Assembly: GCA_946479285.1 (NCBI GenBank)
Contig: CAMLFH010000001.1
Location: 124,001-188,000, forward strand
Origin: an uncultured Flavobacteriales bacterium
GTDB lineage: Bacteria > Bacteroidota > Bacteroidia > Flavobacteriales > Crocinitomicaceae
Length of the DNA stretch: 64,000 nucleotides
Reading direction: 5' to 3'
Position numbers and translations under genes: made by a program. Shown in pieces: positions 16,772 to 25,623 of the stretch. The first letter of the stretch is position 1; every line of letters begins with the position of its first letter. The notes beneath the pieces are model-generated. The model ran no database searches. It saw only the letters and a program-made list of their open reading frames with translations, and was not told where the DNA came from.

Positions 16772-18144
16772 TGAAACAGTTATTCCTACTGGGAATCGTT
16801 TTAACAATAGTGGTTTTTTCCTGTAAGAAGGAAGAAACCATTGTTGTTTCTGAGTATAGCGACGATTCAACATTGGTGGACCTGGCCGGGAACTGCAGTA
16901 CGGGAGATCAAACTTCCTTCGCATTCTCTTACCAGATTAATGGACTGAGTTCAGATCAGTCACTGATGTTCTATGTAGGAAATTCTTTTTTTAATCAAAG
17001 TTGGGTCCAGGCCCCATCATCTACAACCGCGCGCGATGGACTTGGTCCCTTATTCAATGCAAGGTCTTGTTCGGCTTGTCACTTCAGAGATGGAAGAGGT
17101 TCTCCGGAAGCAAATTCGGGCTTATTATTCCGGTTAGGAACCGGGTCCGACAATTCTCCGGATGCCATTTACGGCGGACAATTGCAGGATTTCTCTCACA
17201 ATTCCGTCACTGCTGAAGGAAACATGGGAATCAGCTATGTGGAAGAAATCGGATATTTTGCCGATGGAACGAGTTATTCCCTAAGAAGACCTGCTTACAC
17301 TGTTTTCGGACAAAGTTACGGCGCCATGCAGGGAACAACCGAAATTTCACCACGTGTCGGTCAGCAAATGATTGGTTTGGGACTTTTGGAATTGATTTCC
17401 GAAGCGGATATTTTGGCAGGTGCCGATCCGAATGATACGGATGGCGATGGAATTTCCGGAGTTGCCAATTATGTAACAGATGTAGTATCCGGAAATTCAG
17501 TGATCGGAAGGTTCGGATGGAAAGCAAATGTAGGAAGTATTGCTCATCAGATAGCAGCAGCTTTCAATGGTGATATTGGAATTACAAGTTCTTATTTCCC
17601 TAATGAAAATTATACCATCAATCAGCCTTCATGTGCAGGATTGGCAAACGGAGGTACGCCGGAAATTGATGATGAGGATTTGAATGCAGTGATTCTTTAT
17701 TCACGAAGTTTGGCGGTTCCAAAAAGACGCAACACGACCAGTAGTAATGTGAAATACGGAGCACAGTTCTTTAAAGCAATTGGATGCGTGTCTTGTCATA
17801 AAATGAATTACACCACCGGTTTTGGCGGAGACATAGCTCCATTGAAAAACCAAAAAATAACTCCTTTTACAGACTTGCTGCTTCACGATATGGGGCCGGG
17901 TCTTGCAGATAATATTCCGGATCATTTGGCCTCAGGCTCCGAATGGAGAACACAGCCGCTTTGGGGATTAGGATTGATCTCAATAGTGAACGGACATACT
18001 TATTTACTGCATGACGGAAGAGCAAGATCCATAGAAGAAGCTATTTTATGGCATGGAGGAGAAGCAGAGAAGAGTAAGGAGAAGTACAGAAAACTTTCTG
18101 CCCAAAACCGCGGCTACCTTTTAGAATATCTCCGTTCTCTTTAA
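16771..18144 (+). CDS. Diheme oxidoreductase-family lipoprotein (DUF1111)
   Basis: 457 residues with a lipoprotein signal (VVFSC, C18). Two heme c sites are visible: CSACH in the segment LFNARSCSACHFRDGRG, and CVSCHKM later. The tail GHTYLLHDGRARSIEEAILW with WHGGEAEKS is typical of this family of putative thiol or diheme oxidoreductases related to MauG/cytochrome c peroxidase. It is coupled to the imelysin gene, a pairing known from iron-transport regions. It probably acts in the periplasm or at the outer membrane as a redox partner, for example oxidising or reducing iron; that role is inference. Confidence 0.9.
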   Translation: MKQLFLLGIVLTIVVFSCKKEETIVVSEYSDDSTLVDLAGNCSTGDQTSFAFSYQINGLSSDQSLMFYVGNSFFNQSWVQAPSSTTARDGLGPLFNARSCSACHFRDGRGSPEANSGLLFRLGTGSDNSPDAIYGGQLQDFSHNSVTAEGNMGISYVEEIGYFADGTSYSLRRPAYTVFGQSYGAMQGTTEISPRVGQQMIGLGLLELISEADILAGADPNDTDGDGISGVANYVTDVVSGNSVIGRFGWKANVGSIAHQIAAAFNGDIGITSSYFPNENYTINQPSCAGLANGGTPEIDDEDLNAVILYSRSLAVPKRRNTTSSNVKYGAQFFKAIGCVSCHKMNYTTGFGGDIAPLKNQKITPFTDLLLHDMGPGLADNIPDHLASGSEWRTQPLWGLGLISIVNGHTYLLHDGRARSIEEAILWHGGEAEKSKEKYRKLSAQNRGYLLEYLRSL

Positions 18145-18194
18145 TCATTGAAAATGTAAAGTTGAAAAGTGAGAAGTATGTTTTAAACGTTGCG

Positions 18195-18260
18195 CCGATG
18201 CTGATCGCGTGTCGCCAATAGCTTTAGCGATGGCACAAGCTTTAGCGCAAGCATTTTGAA
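18195..18260. repeat. Intergenic GCTTTAGC-type repeat
   Basis: Between the diheme gene and the convergent OmpA gene, TCGCCAATAGCTTTAGCGA forms a short inverted repeat. It is followed by GGCACAAGCTTTAGCGCAAGC. A similar string occurs in the leuS leader at 35869-35905. It may be a small dispersed palindromic element or part of a bidirectional terminator; evidence is thin. Confidence 0.35.
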
Positions 18261-18284
18261 CGTTTTAACTTTTTGAACTCCATT

Positions 18285-18956
18285 TTATAAAATGGAAATT
18301 TCCGTTCGTCGATTCTTCGCTTTTCCCTGCGTGGTGGAATTATCAGCAATCGGATTGCTTTCTCCAAAGCCTTTTGCAAGAATCCTACCTGCGTCTATTC
18401 CCTGGCTGATGAGGTAATTTTTTACAGATTCTGCTCTTTTTTGGGAAAGGAGTTGATTTGCAACTTCTTCTCCGTCACTGTCAGTGTGCCCTTCAATGCG
18501 GATATTAAGATCTTTCTTACGCTTCATAATTTCCACCAGGTTTTTCAGATAGGTATAGCTCACAGCTTTCAAGTCTGCTTTTGCAGTTTCGAACTGAAGA
18601 TTGGTAAACGAAAAAGTACTTCCCGGATCGTATTCGATCACTAATTCGGCTTCCTGGAAAAATTCTCCGGGTTTTACTGCCGGAATTTCAAGCGTATTGT
18701 AGTCGATTTCATCACCGATACTTTGAATGCGGATATCGTAAACATCGCCGCTTGGGAGTTGGATAACGAATTGACCGGACTGGTTGCTTACCCCGGAAAG
18801 GGTTTGTTTGGATTTTTGTCCCACGAACAGGACTTTATCGTTCGCATAAGGTTTGCCGTTGAATCCTTTCACGGTTACTTTCACAGGAGCTTTTGAAACC
18901 TGCGCCTGTACTCCAAAGGAAAGAAAAGCAAAACAGATAAAATAGATTAGTTTCAT
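18285..18956 (-). CDS. OmpA-family outer membrane protein
   Basis: 223 residues with a signal peptide ending near FGVQAQ. The N-terminal half is a beta-sandwich with GFNGKPYANDKVLFVG, like carboxypeptidase-regulatory or Ig-like domains. The C-terminal half is an OmpA peptidoglycan-binding domain: FSFTNLQFETAKADL, RIEGHTDSDGEEVANQLLS, LSQKRAESVKNYL and GFGESNPIADN followed by KNRRTEISIL. It likely links the outer membrane to peptidoglycan. It is short for the family and lacks TPR or WD40 parts often found in Bacteroidota OmpA proteins. A CCATTTTATAAAATGG palindrome overlaps its stop. Confidence 0.88.
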   Translation of the reverse strand: MKLIYFICFAFLSFGVQAQVSKAPVKVTVKGFNGKPYANDKVLFVGQKSKQTLSGVSNQSGQFVIQLPSGDVYDIRIQSIGDEIDYNTLEIPAVKPGEFFQEAELVIEYDPGSTFSFTNLQFETAKADLKAVSYTYLKNLVEIMKRKKDLNIRIEGHTDSDGEEVANQLLSQKRAESVKNYLISQGIDAGRILAKGFGESNPIADNSTTQGKAKNRRTEISIL

Positions 18957-19204
18957 AATAATGTTTTTCTTCTAAATGTCAGGCTTATGGAAAAGTAACA
19001 ATCGAGCGAACATTTTCCGGAAATTAAAAAACTATCGGAGAGTTCGAGTTCGTTAAAACTAGTTCCGATAGCTATCGGAATCACGAATTCTATTCTCAGG
19101 AGTTTAAATCGTAATTTCCCAGTTCGTTAAAACGCGAATTCTAGAATTCCAGAAAGTAAGAACGGATTTGCGTAATCGCAGCAGTTCGATTTCGTGTTCT
19201 ATTT
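18957..19204. other. Intergenic region with short palindromes
   Basis: No gene was seen. It holds the perfect palindrome TTCCGATAGCTATCGGAA at 19063-19080, a second one, GAATTCTAGAATTC, near 19134-19147, and the string AGTTCGTTAAAAC twice. These look like a decayed or composite repeat. Their role is unknown. Confidence 0.4.
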
Positions 19205-19555
19205 TCATTCCCGGCCGATTAAGTAATTATCCAGTTCTTGCCAAAGCTGCTTGATCTTTTCGTTGAAGGTTTCTTTTACCAAAGACAAAGATGCAATTTT
19301 GGTGCTTTCATCCGTGTAGCTTGCCATGAGTTCCTTCGTAAAAGCGACTTCCCAAACGATTTTTGTTCCGCTTTCCCATCCACGGTCTGTCAGGAAAATC
19401 AAATACAGTTCGAGACCGTCGAAAGCTCTTTTCACAATCCAGTATTCCTCGATCCACCAAGGTAATTCGGTTTCCTGATCAAACACAGTTTCGATTTCAA
19501 GACCCCGCTCTTCAAGACCGGATTGTATGATTTTTTTGTAAGGTTTCATTGGCAT
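19205..19555 (-). CDS. Hypothetical protein
   Basis: 116 residues with no signal peptide or membrane helix. It is rich in acidic and aromatic residues: ELPWWIEEYWIVKR, then ELYLIFLTDRGWESG, then a helical tail. The mixed alpha/beta pattern suggests a small cytosolic domain. No family was recognised. It is followed on the same strand by the OmpA gene after a 248-bp gap and preceded by the terminator of the subtilisin gene, so it is probably its own transcription unit. Confidence 0.6.
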   Translation of the reverse strand: MPMKPYKKIIQSGLEERGLEIETVFDQETELPWWIEEYWIVKRAFDGLELYLIFLTDRGWESGTKIVWEVAFTKELMASYTDESTKIASLSLVKETFNEKIKQLWQELDNYLIGRE

Positions 19556-19568
19556 CGGTGGTTAAATC

Positions 19569-19597
19569 AAAAAACCCCAACGATAAGTTGGGGTTTT
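19569..19597 (-). terminator. Hairpin terminator after the subtilisin gene
   Basis: Arms AAAACCCCAAC and GTTGGGGTTTT with a 5-base loop. On the minus strand it ends in a T-tract and lies 18 bases past the stop of the serine peptidase gene. Confidence 0.85.
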
Positions 19598-19614
19598 CAA
19601 TATCAGCATCAAAT

Positions 19615-22600
19615 TTAGTGTTTTATCACCTTCGAAGTCGTTTCCTGGACCTCATTCGCAATCCGCACGAAATACATTCCCGAAGCATAAAGAGAAACCG
19701 GAATTTGGACCGAATTCTCCTGGTTACTCAGTTTATTGGAAATCAATAACTGTCCGGCACTGTTATACAATTGGATCGTTGTTCCGCTTGTTAATCCCTG
19801 CTCGCTTACGAGTTGAATCAGCTCTTGCTCCTGATTGTAAGAAATCAAATAATCCAAAGAGAGTTCTTCCAAACCAAGTCCACAATTGGTCGTGATCTGA
19901 ATTGGAAATAGGATGGTATCAGCTCCGCATGAATTTTCTGTGATCAATTGAACGGTTACAGCTCCGTTTGTGCCAAAAGTTACCGTAGGAGAAGAACTGT
20001 TTGATGTTGCAGGAGTTCCACCGGGGAATGACCAGATAAAACTATCTGCATGAGTGGAATTACTTCCATCAAAAGAAACGGATGTCGGACAGGCTACTGT
20101 ACTATCCACAAATGCAATCGAAGCCACAGTTGGATCGTCCACTATGATTGTGATGGTTGTTGAGTTGCTGCAGGATCCGCTTGTTCCTGTAATGGCGTAA
20201 GTGGTTGTCACAGTTGGGTTCGCCGTTACATTCGTTCCTGTTGTTGCAGATAATCCTGTTCCGGGTGCCCAAGTGAGTGAACCTGCTCCTGAGGCTGTTA
20301 ATGGCGTACTTTCACCATTGCAAATGATATTGTCTCCGGTAACACTGATCGTTGGTGTCGGATTTACCGTAATCGCAACAAATGCAGAATCAAATAAAGA
20401 ACAACCGCCGCCTATGGTGTATAAGATCGCATTGTAAGTTCCGGGAGTTGCATAGGTTACCGAAGCAGTTGGAGCAGATGGAAGGACTGTTGGCGTTCCT
20501 CCAGGGAAATACCACAACAAAGTATCCTGGTATGTACTTCCGGCAGCATTAAAATCAATCGCATTTCCGGAACACACAGTTAAAGCACTTGGTGTAATCA
20601 CTGCCTGGGAAGGAGTGTTTGTCAAAAACGGATGAACAAACAACGATGCACTCAGATTCCATGATCCGGCTGTGGTATATTGATACCACAAATTATCCGA
20701 TTGCTGCTCCCAAATTACAGAAGGAGTGGTTTGCCCGATGGAGTTACTGACAATACTTAAAGTGTCTTTCACACCGGCAGACCATTGTAAATTGGTCAAT
20801 CCTACAGAAACAAAGAATTTCTTGGATGCAGGCAGCGTAACGGGGTTATTTACAAAACTGGCTTCCGTGTAAAACCCTCCGTCTACATCATTCATAATCT
20901 GACCCATAGTCAGGTTTGAACTTCCCAATATTGCACCCGGAGTTCCGCTTGTGCCGTCATAAATGGTTATCGGGACGATTTTATTCGGCGTTGCAGAATA
21001 AGCCAATCCGAAAGCAACATAAACGTTATTTAAAATGGTGTTTGGCGAAGCCGAAGCGTCAAAGTACATCGCTTTTTGCTTGTCTAAATAAACGTTCATT
21101 CCATTTATCCACCCATCGGAACCTACTGTTGCACCGGTATAATAATTGGAAGGAGTCCAGCCAGCAGGAGTTGGTAGATTGATCCGCTCACAAACAGCTG
21201 CAGCACTTACTACAATATAACCCGTTTTTGTTTCGGTATCAGTACCGTTTGCATTCGTCACAGTCAATGAAACCGGATAAGTTCCGGGTGTGTTGTAAGT
21301 AATGGAAGGTGGATTCTGACCGTTGAATGCAGCCGGTGTTCCTCCTGTAAATGTCCAGCTCCAGGAAGTTGGATTGTACGTACTCAGATTCGTAAATACC
21401 ACAGATCCTCCCGCGCTGATCGCCGTGAAGTTTGCACTAAAATCTGCAACCGGTGGATTATTCAAAGATGCCGATACACAAGCCATTGCAGCGGCGGCAT
21501 CAATTCGTCCGCTTCCCAATTGCCCAATGTATGAAGGGTTTTGCGCGTTGATATTTACAGCAGTTGAAAGCAGACAGTTGATCAAGTCCGCATTCGGCAT
21601 ATTCGGATTCAAGGATTTCATCAAACCGGCCAAACCGGCAACCATTGGTGATGCCATAGATGTTCCGGATTTGTTTCCGTAAGAATTCCCAACAGTGGTG
21701 CTGTAGATATTATTTCCGGGAGCGGAAACATCGATCCAGTTCCCGTAATTTGAAAAGCTTGCTTTGGTATTCGTACTGGTTGTTGCAGCAACAGAAACCA
21801 CATTATTGTAAGCGGCAGGATAAAACTGAGTATTTACATCGTCATTTCCAGCAGCTGCAATCAGGATACAACCTTCACCAGCCGCATAGTTTACGATATT
21901 TTGTCCGGTGGTGGAAGCATTTGGTCCACCCCAGCTCATATTGATTACATGTGCACCACTCACGGCTGCATAAAGGATTCCGTCGTAACCATTGGTAACC
22001 TGTCCAACGGTTGTAGTGGATTTCACACACATCAATTTACAACTGAATCCGATGGATGCAACACCGACACCGTTATTAGAACGTGCAGAAACAATTCCGG
22101 CAACGTGTGTTCCGTGGTCAAAAGAAGAATTCGGCGGATTTGGATTATTGTCGTTGCTTCCCACATCGTATCCATTGATATCGTCGATGTAACCGTTATT
22201 ATCGTCGTCAAGGCCATTTCCTGCAATTTCTCCGGGATTCACCCATAAATTCGGTGAAAGATCCGCATGCGTGCGCTCAATGGCGTCATCTACGATTGCA
22301 ACCACCACATTACTTCCGGTAGAAAAATAGTTCCATGCAGCAGGAGCATTGATATTGGTCAATCCCCATTGCGAACTGTATGAAGGATCATTTGGAGTTA
22401 AACACATCCTGTCAAGGGGAACTTTTTCGGCATATTCTACTCCTTTAAGACTTTCCAGTTCTTTGATGCATTTTTCCACATCTGGAACAGATGAAAACTC
22501 CAATAAGTAGGTACGTTGCAAAATCTCTGAATTCTTCGCCGCAGCAAAAGGCTTGGAAAGATTAATGAATCCGTATTTGGATGCAATTTGGCTTAGTCCG

Positions 22601-22782
22601 GGAATGGACTGAAGCGGAATTTTTCCGGAATTTTCTTTTAGAGGTTGAGAGATTCTGACTGTATTGTCTAATTTGAACCAGATTTTCCCATCCTGGTAAT
22701 CTGCATGGGCAGTTTGTCCAAATAAACCAAATGGAATCATCCCTATAACTATCGGGACAAGCAGTGCGAGTAGCTTTTTCAT
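19615..22782 (-). CDS. T9SS-secreted subtilisin-like S8 peptidase with PKD domains
   Basis: 1055 residues. A signal peptide (MKKLLALLVPIVIGMIPFGLFGQ) and a short prodomain-like stretch come first. The catalytic triad is visible: Asp in VAIVDDAIERTHADL, His in DHGTHVAGIVSA, Ser in SGTSMASPMVAGLAG, with the oxyanion Asn in IAAAGND. At least three PKD-type beta domains follow, each with a W-x-F-x-GGTP motif. The C terminus has a type A T9SS sorting domain ending in SLYASGMYFVRIANEVQ and a basic end. It should be exported by the Sec and type IX systems and displayed or released to degrade extracellular protein. Confidence 0.95.
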   Translation of the reverse strand: MKKLLALLVPIVIGMIPFGLFGQTAHADYQDGKIWFKLDNTVRISQPLKENSGKIPLQSIPGLSQIASKYGFINLSKPFAAAKNSEILQRTYLLEFSSVPDVEKCIKELESLKGVEYAEKVPLDRMCLTPNDPSYSSQWGLTNINAPAAWNYFSTGSNVVVAIVDDAIERTHADLSPNLWVNPGEIAGNGLDDDNNGYIDDINGYDVGSNDNNPNPPNSSFDHGTHVAGIVSARSNNGVGVASIGFSCKLMCVKSTTTVGQVTNGYDGILYAAVSGAHVINMSWGGPNASTTGQNIVNYAAGEGCILIAAAGNDDVNTQFYPAAYNNVVSVAATTSTNTKASFSNYGNWIDVSAPGNNIYSTTVGNSYGNKSGTSMASPMVAGLAGLMKSLNPNMPNADLINCLLSTAVNINAQNPSYIGQLGSGRIDAAAAMACVSASLNNPPVADFSANFTAISAGGSVVFTNLSTYNPTSWSWTFTGGTPAAFNGQNPPSITYNTPGTYPVSLTVTNANGTDTETKTGYIVVSAAAVCERINLPTPAGWTPSNYYTGATVGSDGWINGMNVYLDKQKAMYFDASASPNTILNNVYVAFGLAYSATPNKIVPITIYDGTSGTPGAILGSSNLTMGQIMNDVDGGFYTEASFVNNPVTLPASKKFFVSVGLTNLQWSAGVKDTLSIVSNSIGQTTPSVIWEQQSDNLWYQYTTAGSWNLSASLFVHPFLTNTPSQAVITPSALTVCSGNAIDFNAAGSTYQDTLLWYFPGGTPTVLPSAPTASVTYATPGTYNAILYTIGGGCSLFDSAFVAITVNPTPTISVTGDNIICNGESTPLTASGAGSLTWAPGTGLSATTGTNVTANPTVTTTYAITGTSGSCSNSTTITIIVDDPTVASIAFVDSTVACPTSVSFDGSNSTHADSFIWSFPGGTPATSNSSSPTVTFGTNGAVTVQLITENSCGADTILFPIQITTNCGLGLEELSLDYLISYNQEQELIQLVSEQGLTSGTTIQLYNSAGQLLISNKLSNQENSVQIPVSLYASGMYFVRIANEVQETTSKVIKH

Positions 22783-22878
22783 AAGTAATTGTTTAGCAGG
22801 GGAAAGGTACGATAAATTGTTTATTGTCGTTGCTTCCTATTTCTTAATCACTACTTTTAAACCAACAATAATTCGTCC

Positions 22879-23523
22879 ATGAAAATCATTCGGTTTAAGA
22901 TCCTGTTCATCTTTTTACTCTCCTTTGGAGTAGGAGCAATTTTCTACGCCCTTCATTGGTCTGTCCAGGAAAGCATTATTCTTGCGTGGCTCACTTTCGG
23001 CGGATTGTATTTGTTGGAAAGCGTTATTGGCATGATCCGTATTCCTTCCAAATCAATTGGGTTGCGTGCAAAGGAGGAAGATTTGGGTGTCTGGATGCAG
23101 TTTGCAGTATTGGTCATGACCTGCTCCACGGCTCTGATAGCCATTATTTTCTGGAACAGCGATACCAATAGTCATTTCAGTAAGCACAGCATCATTCATG
23201 AAGTGTTTTTTATCGCTTCTGTAACTTTAGCCTGGCTGGTTTTGCATCTTTCTTTTACTTTCCGTTATGCTCACTTATATTACGGGGATGAAAATGAGAA
23301 GTACTCTAAACACGCTCGTGGCTTAGACTTCCCCGGAGAAACGCACCCGGATTATTTTGATTTTGCCTACTATTCTTTCACCATTGGAATGACTTTCCAG
23401 GTTTCGGATGTAGTGATAAAAAGCAAAGGAATCCGTCGCTTAAGCTTAGCTCATTCCTTGCTTGCGTTCTTTTTCAATACGATCCTGATAGCGATAACTA
23501 TTAATGAGATTATCAATATTTGA
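22879..23523 (+). CDS. DUF1345 family membrane protein
   Basis: 214 residues with five or so hydrophobic helices. The last part, FDFAYYSFTIGMTFQVSD followed by SHSLLAFFFNTILIAITIN-like sequence (AHSLLAFFFNTILIAITIN), is the DUF1345 signature. The function of the family is unknown. It is divergent from the subtilisin gene and convergent with the 415-residue membrane-anchored protein gene. Confidence 0.85.
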   Translation: MKIIRFKILFIFLLSFGVGAIFYALHWSVQESIILAWLTFGGLYLLESVIGMIRIPSKSIGLRAKEEDLGVWMQFAVLVMTCSTALIAIIFWNSDTNSHFSKHSIIHEVFFIASVTLAWLVLHLSFTFRYAHLYYGDENEKYSKHARGLDFPGETHPDYFDFAYYSFTIGMTFQVSDVVIKSKGIRRLSLAHSLLAFFFNTILIAITINEIINI

Positions 23524-23625
23524 CAGGAAGAGCCCGGAAAAATACATCTCCATCACATCAAAAGACGGATAGACATGCATCTATTCACTCAGTGAAACCG
23601 GACGGTTATACAAGAAAAATCATCC

Positions 23626-24873
23626 TTACACTACCGGCACAACCTCTTCTTCCTCAGGTTCGGGGAAAACAATCGTTTTTTCCAGCACTTTCGTTGGAGT
23701 AAACGGTTTACTGGTCAACGGGAACAAATCCATCAACTCACCGCTATAATAAAACTCGTAGCATAAACCACCAAAAGTATATTCTTTATCCCCGACTTTG
23801 AAATTAGAACCACCAACCGACGGGTTTTTCTTCGGTTTACTTTTTTGGAACCCTAAATTGTATAAAGTCCCCAAAATTTCCGGTCTGTAAGCCAGAGTAA
23901 ATCCTTCTTTCTCCCAGTGCGACTGGAATTGACGCAGGAAAAATGCGGTGTACAAATACGAATAGAAGTGATCTCCGCCTTTCATCAATCGCTGGATGGT
24001 TAAATGCTTATGTGCTTCAATCGTATCGTTGACCAATTCCGGGAAAGAATCTTTGACGTTCAGACAATTCTTATAATAACCACCCGGATAGAACGGACTG
24101 CTTCCGTCAAATAAGTTCTTCTCGATCTTTAAGGCCGTATTTTGAAGGATTCCCGTAACACCATAACCCCGATTGGTAGTCATGATCAACCGGTTATATG
24201 GAATGACATATTTTTTGAACTGCTCGCGGGAAGAGTTGAACATTCGGATTTGTTCTCCCACCAAACACATCACGATCAGTCGCGATTCAACGCCCGTGAT
24301 ACGTGAAACGGAATCGATAGCCGCACTATCAGCCCTTACCACTTTGCAGAATTCTTTCCACTCGCGGTAATTTGCCCACGGATAAATAGAAACGGAAGCG
24401 TCTTTTGCCTGTTCTTCAATACGCTGTAATTCGCGCTGATATCCTTTGTGCTTTTTCATGCGGAGATTCGCTGCATCAAGCATTCTCAAGGCAATTGTCA
24501 CATCTCCGGACCGTTGGAAAGCATCCAGGATCATCTTGGCGTTTTGCGGATAATATTTTGCTAAAAGTCCCACGTTTTGGTACATCTGCCGTTCCTGTGT
24601 AGCAAAGGTCAAACTATCCGTCTCGAATCCCTGGTTGTATTTGTCGGCCATTTTCGAAAAATAACGGCTGTTCAAATCCACATTTCCAGCATCATTCGTC
24701 CATTTGAACTTCGCTGCCAAAGCCACAAATATCAAAGCCAAAGCAAAAAGTGCCAATACATGGATCACTCCAAAATAACCGCGGCGCAGCCATTTTCTGA
24801 ATTTGCTTCTGGGTTTTTTAGTGATTTCGGTTGGCGTTTGAACGGGAGAGACTGGAGAATCGGAGTGTTCCAT
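23626..24873 (-). CDS. Membrane-anchored lysozyme-like (DUF1402-like) protein
   Basis: 415 residues: a cytoplasmic proline-rich start, a basic stretch RKWLRRG, and one membrane helix (about residues 33-55). The large exported domain includes TGVESRLIVMCLVGEQIRMF with a glutamate after a helix start, NRGYGVTGILQNTALKIEKN, and RPEILGTLYNLGFQKSKP with FGGLCYEFYYSGELM. The last blocks recall DUF1402, a lysozyme-like fold. A muramidase-type role at the cell wall is possible but unproven. It is divergent from the first sigma factor gene, 204 bp away. Whether it belongs to that regulon is unknown. Confidence 0.55.
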   Translation of the reverse strand: MEHSDSPVSPVQTPTEITKKPRSKFRKWLRRGYFGVIHVLALFALALIFVALAAKFKWTNDAGNVDLNSRYFSKMADKYNQGFETDSLTFATQERQMYQNVGLLAKYYPQNAKMILDAFQRSGDVTIALRMLDAANLRMKKHKGYQRELQRIEEQAKDASVSIYPWANYREWKEFCKVVRADSAAIDSVSRITGVESRLIVMCLVGEQIRMFNSSREQFKKYVIPYNRLIMTTNRGYGVTGILQNTALKIEKNLFDGSSPFYPGGYYKNCLNVKDSFPELVNDTIEAHKHLTIQRLMKGGDHFYSYLYTAFFLRQFQSHWEKEGFTLAYRPEILGTLYNLGFQKSKPKKNPSVGGSNFKVGDKEYTFGGLCYEFYYSGELMDLFPLTSKPFTPTKVLEKTIVFPEPEEEEVVPVV

Positions 24874-25038
24874 CGATGGTTAAAATTTGTGCAAATGTAT
24901 GAATCTGTTGCGAAAAATGAACACAAGGACCCACAATCTGTTGAAAATGATTTCAATCTGCAGGTTTTGGTTAGTAAAAATGGGTATAGTAAGCGCGCAA
25001 TTAATAATGCACCTGCTATTATTTTCACAACCTTTGTT

Positions 25039-25046
25039 TACCTTTC
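25039..25046 (+). promoter_or_regulatory. Promoter of the first sigma factor copy
   Basis: TACCTTTC, close to the TAnnTTTG box, preceded by TTTG. The stretch from here to the ATG is almost the same at 28640-28679, so the promoter and leader were duplicated with the gene. Confidence 0.5.
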
Positions 25047-25077
25047 CAGGATCCAAACACAACCGATAAATTCAGCA

Positions 25078-25620
25078 ATGGAGAAACCTTTATATAATCC
25101 ACAGGAAATCAAAAAAGAATTATCGGTTCTGTACAAACATTTTCCCGAAACAAAGCGCCTGCTGCGAACTTTTGGCTGTGATGCACTCACGGCAGAAGAT
25201 TTGTTCCAGGAAGCCCTGATCATTTACCTTCGCAAAAAAAACGATCCCGATTTTGATTTTCAGTTGGCGCCCATTCATTTTATCAAGCAAACCTGCAAAC
25301 TGCTGTGGTTCAACGCTGCCCGCAAAGAACAAAAACAGGGTACGGGAAGTTTGGAAACGGATGTGGAAGAAGTTCCTGAATCCTGGATGGAAAAAGAACT
25401 GCAATACAAACAGCTTGAATCTGCTCTAACGAAGATAGGGAAACAGTGCAAAGAATTATTGCATCTCTTTTACGGCTTGGGCTGGAACATGGTTGACATC
25501 GCCAAAAAACTCGATTTCCGGAATGATAAAGTGGCCAAAGCCCAGAAATACCGCTGCATGCAGAAAGCCAAAGATTTGGTGCAGGAAGCTCAAATGAATC
25601 TCGAACCCAATCAATTTTAA
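25078..25620 (+). CDS. Sigma-70 family factor, copy 1
   Basis: 180 residues from the ATG at 25078. An upstream open extension exists, but this ATG matches the duplicated gene. Region 2 is recognisable as ALTAEDLFQEALIIYLRKK and FNAARKEQKQ. Region 4 has ALTKIGKQCKELLHLFYGLG and MVDIAKKLDFRNDKVAKAQK, the helix-turn-helix that reads the -35/-33 box. This is the build of ECF-like factors. It is nearly identical to the copy at 28679-29224. It is followed three bases later by a membrane protein whose N terminus looks like an anti-sigma domain, the usual arrangement of a sigma/anti-sigma pair. Confidence 0.88.
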   Translation: MEKPLYNPQEIKKELSVLYKHFPETKRLLRTFGCDALTAEDLFQEALIIYLRKKNDPDFDFQLAPIHFIKQTCKLLWFNAARKEQKQGTGSLETDVEEVPESWMEKELQYKQLESALTKIGKQCKELLHLFYGLGWNMVDIAKKLDFRNDKVAKAQKYRCMQKAKDLVQEAQMNLEPNQF

Positions 25621-25623
25621 GCC

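Noticed and set aside
24577..25077. Long N-terminal extension of the first sigma factor frame
   Set aside because: The second sigma copy begins exactly at the internal ATG, and the extension overlaps the divergent gene's coding strand, so it is not coding.
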